DNA of 64,000 nucleotides from Siphonobacter curvatus (GTDB lineage: Bacteria > Bacteroidota > Bacteroidia > Cytophagales > Spirosomataceae), in contig NZ_PTRA01000001.1 of the NCBI RefSeq assembly GCF_002943425.1, positions 3,651,573 to 3,715,572 on the forward strand, given 5' to 3'. The notes beneath the pieces are model-generated. The model saw only the letters and a list, made by a program, of their open reading frames with translations, did no database searches and had not been told where the DNA came from. The translations under genes were made by a program, and so were the position numbers. Within the stretch, counting starts at the first letter, position 1; the number at the start of each line of letters is the position of its first letter. Positions 33,370 through 42,670 of this stretch are shown one piece after another.

Positions 33370-35319
33370 TCATTTAGACGTATTCGTAACGCCTTCGCTA
33401 GTCATCACGACTCGTTTCAAGGTCCCGTTTTTGTTATACTGTAGTTTATCAATGCATATCGAGCGGCTAAAGCTACTGCCATCGGTTTGAATACCGCCGT
33501 TGTGATAGATGAAGTACCATTGCCCTTTATGCTGAACAATCGCCTGGTGGTTGGTATTACTATTGCCGGCAATTTCATTGAGAATGCCTTTGTATTCGTA
33601 AGGACCTTCGATTGCATCGGCCACGGCATACGCAATTTTCTCCGGGAAACCCGTCGCGTAACTCAGGTAGTATTTGCCTTTATGTGTGTGAATCCAGGGA
33701 GCTTCTGTAAAATCGAAACCGGGGAACTGAACTCGTTTAATTTCTCCTTCGATTTCAATCATATTTTTCTTGAGCCGGGCATAATAGCATTCGCGATTGC
33801 CCCAGAAAAGCCAGGCCTGATCCTTGGCATCGATATACACCGTAGGGTCAATACAGGCCCAGGAATGGGAAGAGGCGAAACAATCCTTGTTGGTAAGCAA
33901 GGGTTTGCCCAAGGCATCTTTGTAAGGGCCCTCCGGTCGATCGGCTACTGCTACGCCAATACCCGACCAATTCGTGCTGATGTACCAATAATATTTCCCG
34001 TTTCTTTCAATGACCTGACCCGCGTACGCATCTCCACTCTTCGCCCAGGGGAAATCCGTTATTTGTAAGGACACGGGATACTGGGTCCACGTTTGTAGAT
34101 CCGTAGTTGAATACACCAGCCAGTCTTTCATTTTATACCCACTTTGTCCACCCGCGAAATCATGGCCCGCAAATAACCACAGGGTATCCCCTTTCACCAG
34201 AGCCGCCGGATCAGCCGTATACGCATGCGTGATGATGGGGTTTCCTTTGGAGGTGAAGGTGTAGCGGTCGGAAGCCTCGACGGGTTGTAGTAAGTCGTTG
34301 GGAACCCCGCCCCATTTCGCCTGCAGGCGGCGGGCTTCTTCGCGGGTAATGCCGATGACACTGCCGTGCCGGGGATTAAAGTTTTTGGTAAAGGACTCGG
34401 GTTTATCCGTAAACTGGTACAAATCGGTGCTCCGCTGAAACTCATACCGCAGGTTGGTGTACAGGTCATACATCAGGATATACTCATCCGAATCATTGCG
34501 TTTGAAGACACTGGACCCTTCTACTACAATCTTTTTATCCGAATACGCATCCAAGTACTTAAAATCCTCCACCCAGGGTCCGCTCAGCGACTTCGACGTG
34601 GCCTGTTGAATGCCATTTTTAATTTCTTTCCCGTTCTCATCTTTGGTATTCCCCTTGAAGAAGAGATGGTAGGTACCGTCTTTGTATACAATATCGCCGT
34701 CAATAGCCCCGTACTTGGCCCGGAACATCAGTTTGGGCTCTGCTTCAAAGCCCGTGAAATCCGTATTAGCGTAGGCGGAATAAAAATCAAGCTTGGCATC
34801 GTCTTTGAAACGTACGGTGAAGTAAATCAGATACTTTTTGGCCTGTGGATCATAAATGGTTTGCGGAGCCCATACCCATTGTACCTTCCCAAACGTCTGC
34901 GGATAGGTTTTGGCTAAATCGATACTTTGGTGCGTCCAATCCACCAGATTAGTGGATCGCAACAGGACAATCCCCGGATTGCTGCCCCAACCATTTTTTC
35001 CGACGAACATATCGGTCGCCGTCAGGTAAAAGGTATGTCCATCCTCCCCCCGTAACAAATGCGGATCCCGAATTCCACCCGTTTGCGAGATGTCACTGGA
35101 GGCAAGTATAGGCTGATTATTGTTTAAAGCATACCAGTGAATAGCATCCCTGCTGATGCCCAGGCGTAATTGCTCCTGCTTAAGCGGGTCACCCGACCCC
35201 TCGAAGTAAGCAAATAGGTACCCTTCAAAAGGCGATGAATGCTTCTTGGTTTGAGTAAAAGCGGATACACTGCCTAGCAGGACGAAGAGGACAGTCAGTA
35301 CTCGGTTACGTAAAATCAT
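33370..35319 (-). CDS. Tandem two-domain GH43 glycosidase
   Basis: The 649-residue secreted protein (signal peptide ending FVLLGSVSAFTQ) contains two complete GH43-type propellers. The first spans about residues 30-330, with candidate catalytic Asp85 (GGIRDPHLL), Asp near 208 (AIDGDIVY) and Glu near 272 (VVEGSSVF). The second spans about 355-640, with Asp in YTADPAALV, Asp in CIDPTVYI and Glu in FTEAPWIHT. Most GH43 enzymes have one catalytic domain, so this is a natural fusion. It may process arabinoxylan or arabinan side chains. It stands alone on the minus strand, separated from PUL 1 by the accessory island. Confidence 0.88.
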   Translation of the reverse strand: MILRNRVLTVLFVLLGSVSAFTQTKKHSSPFEGYLFAYFEGSGDPLKQEQLRLGISRDAIHWYALNNNQPILASSDISQTGGIRDPHLLRGEDGHTFYLTATDMFVGKNGWGSNPGIVLLRSTNLVDWTHQSIDLAKTYPQTFGKVQWVWAPQTIYDPQAKKYLIYFTVRFKDDAKLDFYSAYANTDFTGFEAEPKLMFRAKYGAIDGDIVYKDGTYHLFFKGNTKDENGKEIKNGIQQATSKSLSGPWVEDFKYLDAYSDKKIVVEGSSVFKRNDSDEYILMYDLYTNLRYEFQRSTDLYQFTDKPESFTKNFNPRHGSVIGITREEARRLQAKWGGVPNDLLQPVEASDRYTFTSKGNPIITHAYTADPAALVKGDTLWLFAGHDFAGGQSGYKMKDWLVYSTTDLQTWTQYPVSLQITDFPWAKSGDAYAGQVIERNGKYYWYISTNWSGIGVAVADRPEGPYKDALGKPLLTNKDCFASSHSWACIDPTVYIDAKDQAWLFWGNRECYYARLKKNMIEIEGEIKRVQFPGFDFTEAPWIHTHKGKYYLSYATGFPEKIAYAVADAIEGPYEYKGILNEIAGNSNTNHQAIVQHKGQWYFIYHNGGIQTDGSSFSRSICIDKLQYNKNGTLKRVVMTSEGVTNTSK

Positions 35320-35621
35320 TTGAGAAGCTAAGTATGATACGAAAGAAAGAGGTTTACCGGGTTTTTATTCAGGCAAAGATGTAAGCTTCTGTGAAAGATT
35401 TCCTTGTCCGAGAAGTTGTCATCATTCATCTGGGCTCATGGAGTGCGGGCCTCACTTTTGCTGGAGCTTGGGGCGGTGATGCTAGGTATCCGTTGCTTTA
35501 CGACGAATCTGCATTTCTGGAGAATCCTCTACTCGTATGTTGAAACGAGTGATTCATACTCATTGCGGAGCTATCAATCGTAAGAATTTCGCTGTTAGTA
35601 TTTAGTATAACGTCACCCCTG
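35320..35621. other. Gap without a supported gene
   Basis: No gene is visible between the tandem GH43 start and the hairpin repeat at 35622. The part nearest 35320 would hold the GH43 promoter. A short ctcgtatgttgaaacgag hairpin is present near 35535, of unknown meaning. Confidence 0.4.
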
Positions 35622-35658
35622 CCGTTGTTGGTGACGCTACGCTAAACACCAACAACGG
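35622..35658. repeat. Hairpin repeat, copy 1
   Basis: Arms ccgttgttggtg (35622-35633) and caccaacaacgg (35647-35658) are perfect over 12 bp around the loop acgctacgctaaa. The right-hand 28 bases (35631-35658) recur exactly at 36232-36259. It lies just downstream of the SH3/DUF3761 gene on the minus strand and may act as its 3' hairpin. Confidence 0.65.
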
Positions 35659-35704
35659 CGACAGAGCCCAGCATCTTGAACAGTTGTGATACAAGCCTTG
35701 AACC

Positions 35705-36172
35705 TTACAACCATTTAGCCACACCTCCGTGGTGTGAACAAGTACCCCTTCTACTTCGGCTAAAACTGTAGGTTCCATCCCTACATAAAGCAGTTGCTCC
35801 TATGGGCAATGAATGATAATATGTCGGAGATTGAACTCTTTCTCCTGAAGAATTAGTGTAGTATTTCTTATTTGAACTTACTTTTCCTCTGACTTTTGAA
35901 GTAGTTGGGGCTTGCTTATTGACTAATGGCTGATTCGTAAGGTATTTAAGGCTAACAAATCCTATATTACCTTGATAGTGAACTTTGATCCAACTGCAAT
36001 CACAATTCTCAGCCATTTCTACACTAGTACCTGCTGGGATTATGGCAAGTACTGGATAAAAACTATCAGGTCCACTTCTAAGATTTAAGTTAGCCGAAGC
36101 GTATTTATAACTTTGCCCAAAAGTTGTTAGTGAACAAACGAAAAGTATAAGGTGCAATAGATATTTTTTCAT
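35705..36172 (-). CDS. Exported SH3-domain protein with DUF3761-like C-terminus
   Basis: This 155-residue protein has a signal peptide ending SLTTFGQ. A bacterial SH3 domain occupies about residues 22-80 (ANLNLRSGPDSFYPVLAIIPAGTSVEM, then WIKVHYQGNIGFVSLKYL). The C-terminal 40 residues (YYHSLPIGATALCRDGTYSFSRSRRGTCSHHGGVAKWL) match the DUF3761 pattern with two cysteines that could form a disulphide. SH3b domains often bind peptidoglycan or peptides in the envelope. The gene is flanked by two copies of the same hairpin repeat. Confidence 0.85.
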   Translation of the reverse strand: MKKYLLHLILFVCSLTTFGQSYKYASANLNLRSGPDSFYPVLAIIPAGTSVEMAENCDCSWIKVHYQGNIGFVSLKYLTNQPLVNKQAPTTSKVRGKVSSNKKYYTNSSGERVQSPTYYHSLPIGATALCRDGTYSFSRSRRGTCSHHGGVAKWL

Positions 36173-36211
36173 AATTTATTTGCATAAAAATCTTCGTAAT
36201 CTTGAATTACG

Positions 36212-36272
36212 TTCACCGTTTTCACCGTTTAGTGACGCTACGCTAAACACCAACAACGGTGAAAACGGTGAA
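36212..36272. repeat. Hairpin repeat, copy 2
   Basis: Arms ttcaccgttttcaccgtt (36212-36229) and aacggtgaaaacggtgaa (36255-36272) are perfect over 18 bp. The loop region shares 28 identical bases (36232-36259) with copy 1 at 35631-35658. The stem contains a doubled ttcaccgtt unit. It lies between the two SH3-domain genes. Confidence 0.65.
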
Positions 36273-36286
36273 ACGGCAGAAATTAA

Positions 36287-36817
36287 TTAATATACAACGT
36301 TACTTCTGTATAGCCAACCGATATACAGGTTGAAATTAGAATCTCTATATTCTACCTTAACCCAATCGCTTAAAAATTTCGTTATAACTATACTAGCATT
36401 TTTGGGAAGTATCCCTAGTACCTCAGAATCTGTTGAAGGAGCTGAGCGTAGATTGCTTCTTCTTACAACGGTTGATTGTTCATATGTAAAATCTGAGGAA
36501 TTATAACTAGAGCTACCCGAACTGTAAGGGTAATCATAATTTGTAGAAGGATAATAATCTGACTTTCTTTTTTCCTCTTCAATATAATCAGATAAAGATT
36601 TTGGATATGTGGTATTATTAGATCGGTTTGGTATGTCTGTACTACGGGATTCATTTTCATAGCCCCATTTGACACCACAATGCGGGCATCTTTGGCCTAC
36701 TCTTGAATTTGCAGATACTGGCTTATGACAACTGCCACATCTTTTTGAGACATGTGTCTGTGCATTAGTAGTCAAAAAAAAGAACGATAAATAAAAAACA
36801 AGAGAAAATGCTTTCAT
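36287..36817 (-). CDS. Exported zinc-ribbon and SH3-domain protein
   Basis: This 176-residue protein has a signal peptide (residues 1-19, ending TTNAQ). A four-cysteine zinc-ribbon follows: Cys27, Cys30 (CGSC), Cys44 and Cys47 (CPHC). A long Ser/Tyr-rich low-complexity linker covers about residues 55-110, and a C-terminal bacterial SH3 domain (VVRRSNLRSAPSTDSEVLGILPKNASIVI) reaches to the end. A zinc-ribbon right after a cleavage site is unusual for an exported protein. It is transcribed in the same direction as the other SH3 gene, 114 bases upstream of it. Function unknown. Confidence 0.8.
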   Translation of the reverse strand: MKAFSLVFYLSFFFLTTNAQTHVSKRCGSCHKPVSANSRVGQRCPHCGVKWGYENESRSTDIPNRSNNTTYPKSLSDYIEEEKRKSDYYPSTNYDYPYSSGSSSYNSSDFTYEQSTVVRRSNLRSAPSTDSEVLGILPKNASIVITKFLSDWVKVEYRDSNFNLYIGWLYRSNVVY

Positions 36818-37029
36818 AAAAATGTTAAGGTAAAAGTGAGGGTTTTGTACAAAAGTCCTTATAAGATTATATTCTTAAGAATTCAGTTCATTTATAGAGT
36901 ATAGATATCAACAACATAAGGTTATCAAAAACCAAAATTTATTTTTTTCCTCTTTTTGAGGATCCCTTGCTTTATAGGCGTTTAGGTTAAGCAACACAAT
37001 GAACAGCAATCAAAAAGTAGCTTAAACAA

Positions 37030-37061
37030 AAAGACCCACCAACCAAAGCCAGTGGGTCTTT
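37030..37061 (-). terminator. Intrinsic terminator after dnaE
   Basis: Stem aaagacccac / gtgggtcttt (10 bp, 12-base loop) lies 19 bases downstream of the dnaE stop codon, followed on the minus strand by a T-containing tail. Confidence 0.85.
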
Positions 37062-37079
37062 CCTTTATACTAAAAACAC

Positions 37080-40000
37080 TTAATTCAACCGAAAACTGTT
37101 CTTTCCCACCAACTGCTCCAACCCCTTAATCAAATCATTCGAAACGTTGATTTTATTAAAGCGACTTTGCAGCGTTACTTCTACCGGACTTTCCGAGTCT
37201 TTGAGTTTCACGAATAAGTTACAGGTGCCCGGATTCTGCTTGAACAACTCGCTCAGACTGGCTACCAATTCGCCGCTGACTTCCTGTAAGTTAATCTCCA
37301 GACTCAACTGCTTACACATCTTCTCCCGTACTTCGGGCAGAAGCTGAATCTGGGTCGCCTTGAACTCGTACTGGCCCTGGTTCCGCCAGCTGGGTTGTAG
37401 TTTTCCCCGAATGTACAGGAAACGATCCTGGGCTACATACTGACCCATTTTGACGTAATCGTCGCCAAACAGGGCCAGTTCCATGCTTCCGGCGTAATCT
37501 TCAATCGTAAACAGACAGAAGGGATTACCATTCTTGGCGTATCGTTCCTGATACTTGGTCACGATTCCGGCAATGCGGACGTCGCGGTTGTACCAGTTTT
37601 TTTCCTCTTCCGAATCGCGGAAACGGTCGAGCGTAATATCGCAGAAGTTATCCAGCTCAATCCGGAACTCATCCAGCGGGTGACCGGAAATGTATACGCC
37701 AATCACATCGCGTTCCTGGTTGAGTTCGATCATCCGGGCCCAGGGCTCCGTCGACGGTACGCGGGGAGCCATCATGTTGGCTCCGCCGCCCCCACTCATC
37801 GCTCCGAAAAGGGACACCTGAGCGGCGGCTTTTTCTTCGTGGTGTTTGTTGGCGTATCGAATCAGTGTTTCAATAAACGTACCCGTTCCCGTATCGGCAA
37901 AAAACGCCGCCCGGTTAATGCCAAAGCTGTCGAAGGCACCGGCGTAGGCCAGCGATTCCAGCGTTTTCTTGTTCACCGTACGCAGGTTGATCCGCGTAAC
38001 GAAATCAAAAATATCCTGGTACGGACCATTGGCATTTCGTTCCTGAATGATGCTATCCACGGCCGCATCGCCCGTACCCTTGATTCCACCCAGGCCAAAC
38101 CGAATCTGCTTCTTCTTATTAACGTTGAATTCCTTGATGGATTCGTTCACGTCAGGGCCTAATACGTCGAGACCCATCCGGCGGGTTTCCTCCATGAAGA
38201 GCGTAATCTTTTTGATGTCGCCCAGCTCGTTGGTTAAGTTGGCCGCCATGTACTCTTCCGGATAGTGGGCCTTCAGGTAGGCTGTTTGGTAGGCTACGAA
38301 CGCGTAACAGGTCGAATGCGACTTGTTGAAGGCGTACTGAGCGAAGGCTTCCCAGTCGGTCCAGACCTTTTCGAGTTTTTTGGCATCCAGGCCTTTGGCT
38401 ACGGCTCCTTCCATGAATTTGCCCTTCATCTTATCCAGCGTCGCCCGGTCTTTCTTACCCATGGCCTTCCGCAGTACGTCGGCGTCCCCTTTGGAGAAGC
38501 CCGCCAGTTTCTGCGACAGCAACATTACCTGCTCCTGGTACACCGTGATTCCGTAGGTATCGGCCAGGTATTCTTCCATTTCGGGAAGGTCATACACAAC
38601 GGGTTTACGTCCGTGTTTCCGATCAATAAATTCAGGAATGTACTGAATTGGGCCGGGTCGGTACAGGGCGTTCATGGCAATAAGGTCCTCAAACCGCGTG
38701 GGTTTTAGTTCCTTCATGTACTTCTGCATCCCCGGACTTTCGTACTGGAAGATCGCGTAGGTTTCACCGCGTTGGAATAGCTCGTAGGTCTTGGCGTCAT
38801 CCAGCGGTAAGGTATCCAGATCAATCTCAACGCCGTGGTTTTGCTTAATCAGAGCCAGAGCGTTTTTCAGGATCGTCAGCGTGGACAATCCCAAAAAGTC
38901 CATCTTGATTACCCCGGCATCCTCAATTACTTTCCCTTCAAACTGGGTAATAAACCAGTCCGAATCTTTCGAGGTACACACGGGAATAATCTCCGTCAAA
39001 TCCATCGGAGCAATGATGATCCCCGCCGCGTGGATACCCGTACCCCGAACGGAACCTTCCAGTTTCAGGGCTTCGGTTAGCACCTTTCCGGCGACGGTAT
39101 TGGATTTCATCGTATCCCGCAACTTCTGGATATTCTGAATCTCCTCGCCGCCCCAGCCTTCTTTATCCTTCACGCCGCCGGGTCCGTCGATGGGAGCCAG
39201 CAGGACGCGTTGCAGGTTCAGATCCAGGGGTTTTTCCGGAATCAGTTTAGTCAGGATATTCGTCTCATCCAGCGGTAAATCCAGTACCCTGCCTACGTCT
39301 TTAATGGCCGATTTGGCTTTCATCCCCGTGTAACTCACAATCTGGGCTACCTGATTACGACCGTATTTTTCGACGACGTAATCAATGACTTTCTGACGAC
39401 CGGCATCGTCAAAGTCCGTATCAATATCGGGCATGGATTTCCGGTCAGGGTTCAGGAAACGCTCGAACAGCAGATTGTACTTAATCGGATCAATGTTCGT
39501 AATCCCGATGCAGTACGCCACCGCTGAACCCGCCGCCGAGCCCCGGCCCGGTCCGACGAATACGCCAATGTCGCGCCCCGCCTTGATGAAGTCCATTACA
39601 ATCAGGAAGTACCCGGCGAAGCCCATCGTTTTGATGGTATGCAGCTCGAAGTTGAGGCGTTCCTCGGCTTCGGGCGAGATGGTTTCGTAGCGTTGGCGGG
39701 CTCCTTCAAACGTCAGGTGACGCAGGTATTCCCACTGGTTCAGGGTATCATCGGCGTGTACCTTGAATTCGTTGGGAATGGGGAAGTTGGGCAGCAGAAT
39801 GTCTTTCTTCAGTTTCGGATCGAAACACTTATCGACAATCTCCTGGGTATTGTCCAGGCCTTCGGGAATGTGTCCCCAGACCTGCAACATTTCGTTCTTT
39901 GTCTTGAAATAAAACTGATCGTTGTAAAAGGCAAACCGCGAGCCGCGGGGCATGGCCTCGTCATCCGAGAAGTCCTTGGCCGAGGGCGTACTCTGCTTTT

Positions 40001-40682
40001 CACCGGTGTTGACGCACAGCAAAATGTCGTGGGCGTTGGCATCCTGCTGATCTACGTAGTGACTATCGTTGGAAACAATCACCTTTACGTTATGCTTGCG
40101 GGCAAACTTGAGTAGCACCTCATTGACCCGCTTCTGATCGGGGATTTCGTGATCCTGCAGTTCGACGTAGAAGTCTTCGCCGAAGATATTCAACCACCAC
40201 AGAAACTCCTTTTCACCTTCCTCTTCGCCCTTCCGCAGAATGGCTTTCGGTACGCTGGCTCCAATACAGCAGGTCGTGGCAATGAGGCCTTCGTGGTATT
40301 GCTCGATCAGGGTTTTATCGATACGAGGGTACTTGCCGTACATGCCTTCAATAAAGCCCAGCGAGCAGAGTTTGACCAGATTTCGGTAGCCCGTTTCATT
40401 CTTAGCCAGCATCAGCTGGTGATACCGAACGTCTTTCTTTTCCTTGGTAAACTTCCGCTCATGCCGATCCTGTACCACGTAAAATTCACAGCCTACAATA
40501 GGTTTTACCCCGTGTTTTCCGGCTTCGGCCACGAATTTGAACACGCCGAACATATTACCGTGGTCGGTAATGGCTACTGCCGAATGTCCGTCCGCCTTGG
40601 CTTTCTTGAACATACCGCCAATGTCAGCGGCACCATCGAGCAGGGAAAATTTGGTATGGCAGTGAAGATGGGAAAAATGCAT
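37080..40682 (-). CDS. dnaE: DNA polymerase III subunit alpha
   Basis: DnaE is the catalytic subunit of the replicative polymerase. The 1200-residue protein starts with a PHP domain (MHFSHLHCHTKFSLLDG). The palm motif PDIDTDF begins at Pro418 with the catalytic aspartates Asp419 and Asp421, and a third conserved acidic residue lies later in the palm. A helix-hairpin-helix and an OB-fold (about residues 1020-1100, including IAGIVTKYQERYAKNG) follow. The length is within the DnaE1 range. It is a single gene with its own terminator at 37030. No other replication genes are adjacent. Confidence 0.97.
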   Translation of the reverse strand: MHFSHLHCHTKFSLLDGAADIGGMFKKAKADGHSAVAITDHGNMFGVFKFVAEAGKHGVKPIVGCEFYVVQDRHERKFTKEKKDVRYHQLMLAKNETGYRNLVKLCSLGFIEGMYGKYPRIDKTLIEQYHEGLIATTCCIGASVPKAILRKGEEEGEKEFLWWLNIFGEDFYVELQDHEIPDQKRVNEVLLKFARKHNVKVIVSNDSHYVDQQDANAHDILLCVNTGEKQSTPSAKDFSDDEAMPRGSRFAFYNDQFYFKTKNEMLQVWGHIPEGLDNTQEIVDKCFDPKLKKDILLPNFPIPNEFKVHADDTLNQWEYLRHLTFEGARQRYETISPEAEERLNFELHTIKTMGFAGYFLIVMDFIKAGRDIGVFVGPGRGSAAGSAVAYCIGITNIDPIKYNLLFERFLNPDRKSMPDIDTDFDDAGRQKVIDYVVEKYGRNQVAQIVSYTGMKAKSAIKDVGRVLDLPLDETNILTKLIPEKPLDLNLQRVLLAPIDGPGGVKDKEGWGGEEIQNIQKLRDTMKSNTVAGKVLTEALKLEGSVRGTGIHAAGIIIAPMDLTEIIPVCTSKDSDWFITQFEGKVIEDAGVIKMDFLGLSTLTILKNALALIKQNHGVEIDLDTLPLDDAKTYELFQRGETYAIFQYESPGMQKYMKELKPTRFEDLIAMNALYRPGPIQYIPEFIDRKHGRKPVVYDLPEMEEYLADTYGITVYQEQVMLLSQKLAGFSKGDADVLRKAMGKKDRATLDKMKGKFMEGAVAKGLDAKKLEKVWTDWEAFAQYAFNKSHSTCYAFVAYQTAYLKAHYPEEYMAANLTNELGDIKKITLFMEETRRMGLDVLGPDVNESIKEFNVNKKKQIRFGLGGIKGTGDAAVDSIIQERNANGPYQDIFDFVTRINLRTVNKKTLESLAYAGAFDSFGINRAAFFADTGTGTFIETLIRYANKHHEEKAAAQVSLFGAMSGGGGANMMAPRVPSTEPWARMIELNQERDVIGVYISGHPLDEFRIELDNFCDITLDRFRDSEEEKNWYNRDVRIAGIVTKYQERYAKNGNPFCLFTIEDYAGSMELALFGDDYVKMGQYVAQDRFLYIRGKLQPSWRNQGQYEFKATQIQLLPEVREKMCKQLSLEINLQEVSGELVASLSELFKQNPGTCNLFVKLKDSESPVEVTLQSRFNKINVSNDLIKGLEQLVGKNSFRLN

Positions 40683-40869
40683 AGTAACGGGGCTCTCTAT
40701 CCTACAACAAAATCAAACTTGAAGATACGATGAAAAACGTAGGAGGGCAAGTTAGGTTCCAGCGGGAGACGTTTTTCCGTGAAAGTTTAATCATGCGTGA
40801 TAACCAATATCAATACCGGTGGATAACTAAATAGATATCACTTATTAGAACCTATATTGATATAAATTC

Positions 40870-42153
40870 ATGGCTTTATCATCCAAGTATGCTTCATTGT
40901 CGCTTAAACATCCCATACATTTAAGCAAGCACCTCTTTTCCTTTTGTAAGGATATTTATTACACTGGCAAAATGGTGGAGTTGATGTCTTTTATTGTTTG
41001 GGAAGTGGCTCATGTACTAAAACTTAACCGTCGTAAAAAGTACCTTGCCTTTAGCTCTCGTACACCTCATACAGTCATCGAAGAAGGAATCATTCAACGG
41101 ACTTCCGACCCGGAATCACTTCTACACGAACTAGAAGAAACTTCTGCCGACTGGCTTTTTTGCCTTATTACGCCCTCCCTTGAGTACTGGTGCGTTTCGC
41201 AACGTGAAAAGCATCAGCTTTATCATAAAACCGCCGGTGCTACGCAGGCTAAGGTGGTTAGTACCTTCGATGAAGAAATCAAAAGTCTCTACATTACGCA
41301 GGCTAATGTTATTTTGATCGCCTCGGGCGGCTGCATTTTCAGGAGTAATAACCAGGGCATTTCGTTTCAGCGGGTACTCCAGTTGAGCAGTCCTATTAGC
41401 TGGTTTCTGTTCAACAACGGGATCGCCGAATTGCCTTCGGGTGAATTGTTCATTGGCGAATACGGTTCCATCTGGCAACAAACGCGGTGGCAAAGTCTGG
41501 CGTATTTTTATCATTCAAAAGATCAAGGACTAACCTGGCAGCAGATACGCTCACTGCATGAACGGGGGGTTAACAAACACGTACACGTACTCAAGTACAG
41601 CACGCTGCTACAATCGCTGATCATGACCGACGGGGATAACCACAAGAAACTGTGGATTAACTCTTCGTTGTCTTGCTACGATCAACTGAATCGGTTCAAG
41701 CGTAATCAGGGCTGGAAGATGGTAACTCATCTACACCTGTTCAAAGGAGGCTATACATCCATGCTTGATGGCAGTAAAAGGATGTTTTTAGGTTCGGACT
41801 ATATGGGAGGTACTAACTTCCTGGTTTCCACCACTGACGGGAAACGCTACCAGAGTCTGATCATTCCAGACCCTTACCGTCGGTGTCCGATTATGAATAT
41901 GACGTACCTAAAAACGGCAACCCATACGGAAATCTGGGCTTCGTTATTTTGCGGAATCGGGAGATCTACGAAATGTTTGATCATGTATACGGATGATGAC
42001 GGACTTAACTGGCACAAGTTCCTGGAGTACGATGGCTCCCGCTATGCCATCCACCTCATAAGCCATACAGAAGCCCAAACTGGCTATTTATACTTATCTG
42101 TCACTAGTACCGAATGGTCAACCTACCGCGTTTATAAGATCAGACGCTCCTAA
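40870..42153 (+). CDS. Asp-box (BNR) beta-propeller protein, sialidase-like fold
   Basis: The 427-residue protein carries at least four Asp-box-like motifs (SNNQGISF, SKDQGLTW, STTDGKRY, TDDDGLNW), the hallmark of sialidase-type propellers. It has no clear signal peptide, and the catalytic Arg triad of true sialidases is not obvious, so enzymatic activity is doubtful. The N-terminal 60 residues are basic and of uncertain structure; an alternative ATG exists at 40972. Similar proteins occur near polysaccharide biosynthesis genes in other bacteria, but none are adjacent here. It is preceded by a 187-base gap and followed by a terminator. Confidence 0.65.
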   Translation: MALSSKYASLSLKHPIHLSKHLFSFCKDIYYTGKMVELMSFIVWEVAHVLKLNRRKKYLAFSSRTPHTVIEEGIIQRTSDPESLLHELEETSADWLFCLITPSLEYWCVSQREKHQLYHKTAGATQAKVVSTFDEEIKSLYITQANVILIASGGCIFRSNNQGISFQRVLQLSSPISWFLFNNGIAELPSGELFIGEYGSIWQQTRWQSLAYFYHSKDQGLTWQQIRSLHERGVNKHVHVLKYSTLLQSLIMTDGDNHKKLWINSSLSCYDQLNRFKRNQGWKMVTHLHLFKGGYTSMLDGSKRMFLGSDYMGGTNFLVSTTDGKRYQSLIIPDPYRRCPIMNMTYLKTATHTEIWASLFCGIGRSTKCLIMYTDDDGLNWHKFLEYDGSRYAIHLISHTEAQTGYLYLSVTSTEWSTYRVYKIRRS

Positions 42154-42175
42154 CCTTTCCTAGTACTGTTTTACT

Positions 42176-42214
42176 TCCCTGAAATAGACTCATGCTTATT
42201 TTCAGGGATTTTTT
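42176..42214 (+). terminator. Intrinsic terminator after the beta-propeller gene
   Basis: Stem tccctgaaa (42176-42184) / tttcaggga (42200-42208) is followed by a run of T residues, 23 bases after the stop codon. Confidence 0.85.
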
Positions 42215-42670
42215 ATTTATTTTTAATGACGTTTCATCCTTCTTTTGACCAATCCATCGAAATTTTTACCACTTAACTCATTCTTAACAAACTATAAGAT
42301 TTTTTTTTATACTTTTAGCCTATACCTCGTACCGTTAGGTAATGGTAGACTTGGCTTGTTCCGTCTTTCCATGGTTAACGGTCGGAAAGTCCAGGAGGGT
42401 ATCAAAAATTTTATTCACTATAAGCCAATTACTTACCTGTTAGATATCACCACATTTGTAGAAGCGTTTGTTGCATTTACCTCATTCTAGCGAATATAGA
42501 GTTTAAAGTACATCGATAGTATTGTTAATACAGCCTGGCTCAATTGATAGTTGACAGTCATTTTACTCATTTTCATGAAAACAGCTCTTTTTACTCATTC
42601 AAATTCCCCACTCCAAACCCATAAAAACCACTCTCTGATCTAGTAGCGTATCCCTTTATCTTTCATCTAT
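42215..42670. other. AT-rich gap upstream of the C25 protease
   Basis: No supported gene lies here. A frame of 81 codons at 42245-42490 has no family resemblance. The stretch is AT-rich and presumably contains the promoter of the protease gene at 42671; I found no convincing promoter box. Confidence 0.45.

Noticed and set aside
35622..36272. Possible CRISPR-like direct repeats
   Set aside because: Only two copies exist, about 600 bases apart with a gene between them and no regular spacers; they are hairpin repeats.
42245..42490. 81-codon frame upstream of the C25 protease
   Set aside because: Low-complexity, AT-rich and without family features; probably non-coding leader DNA.
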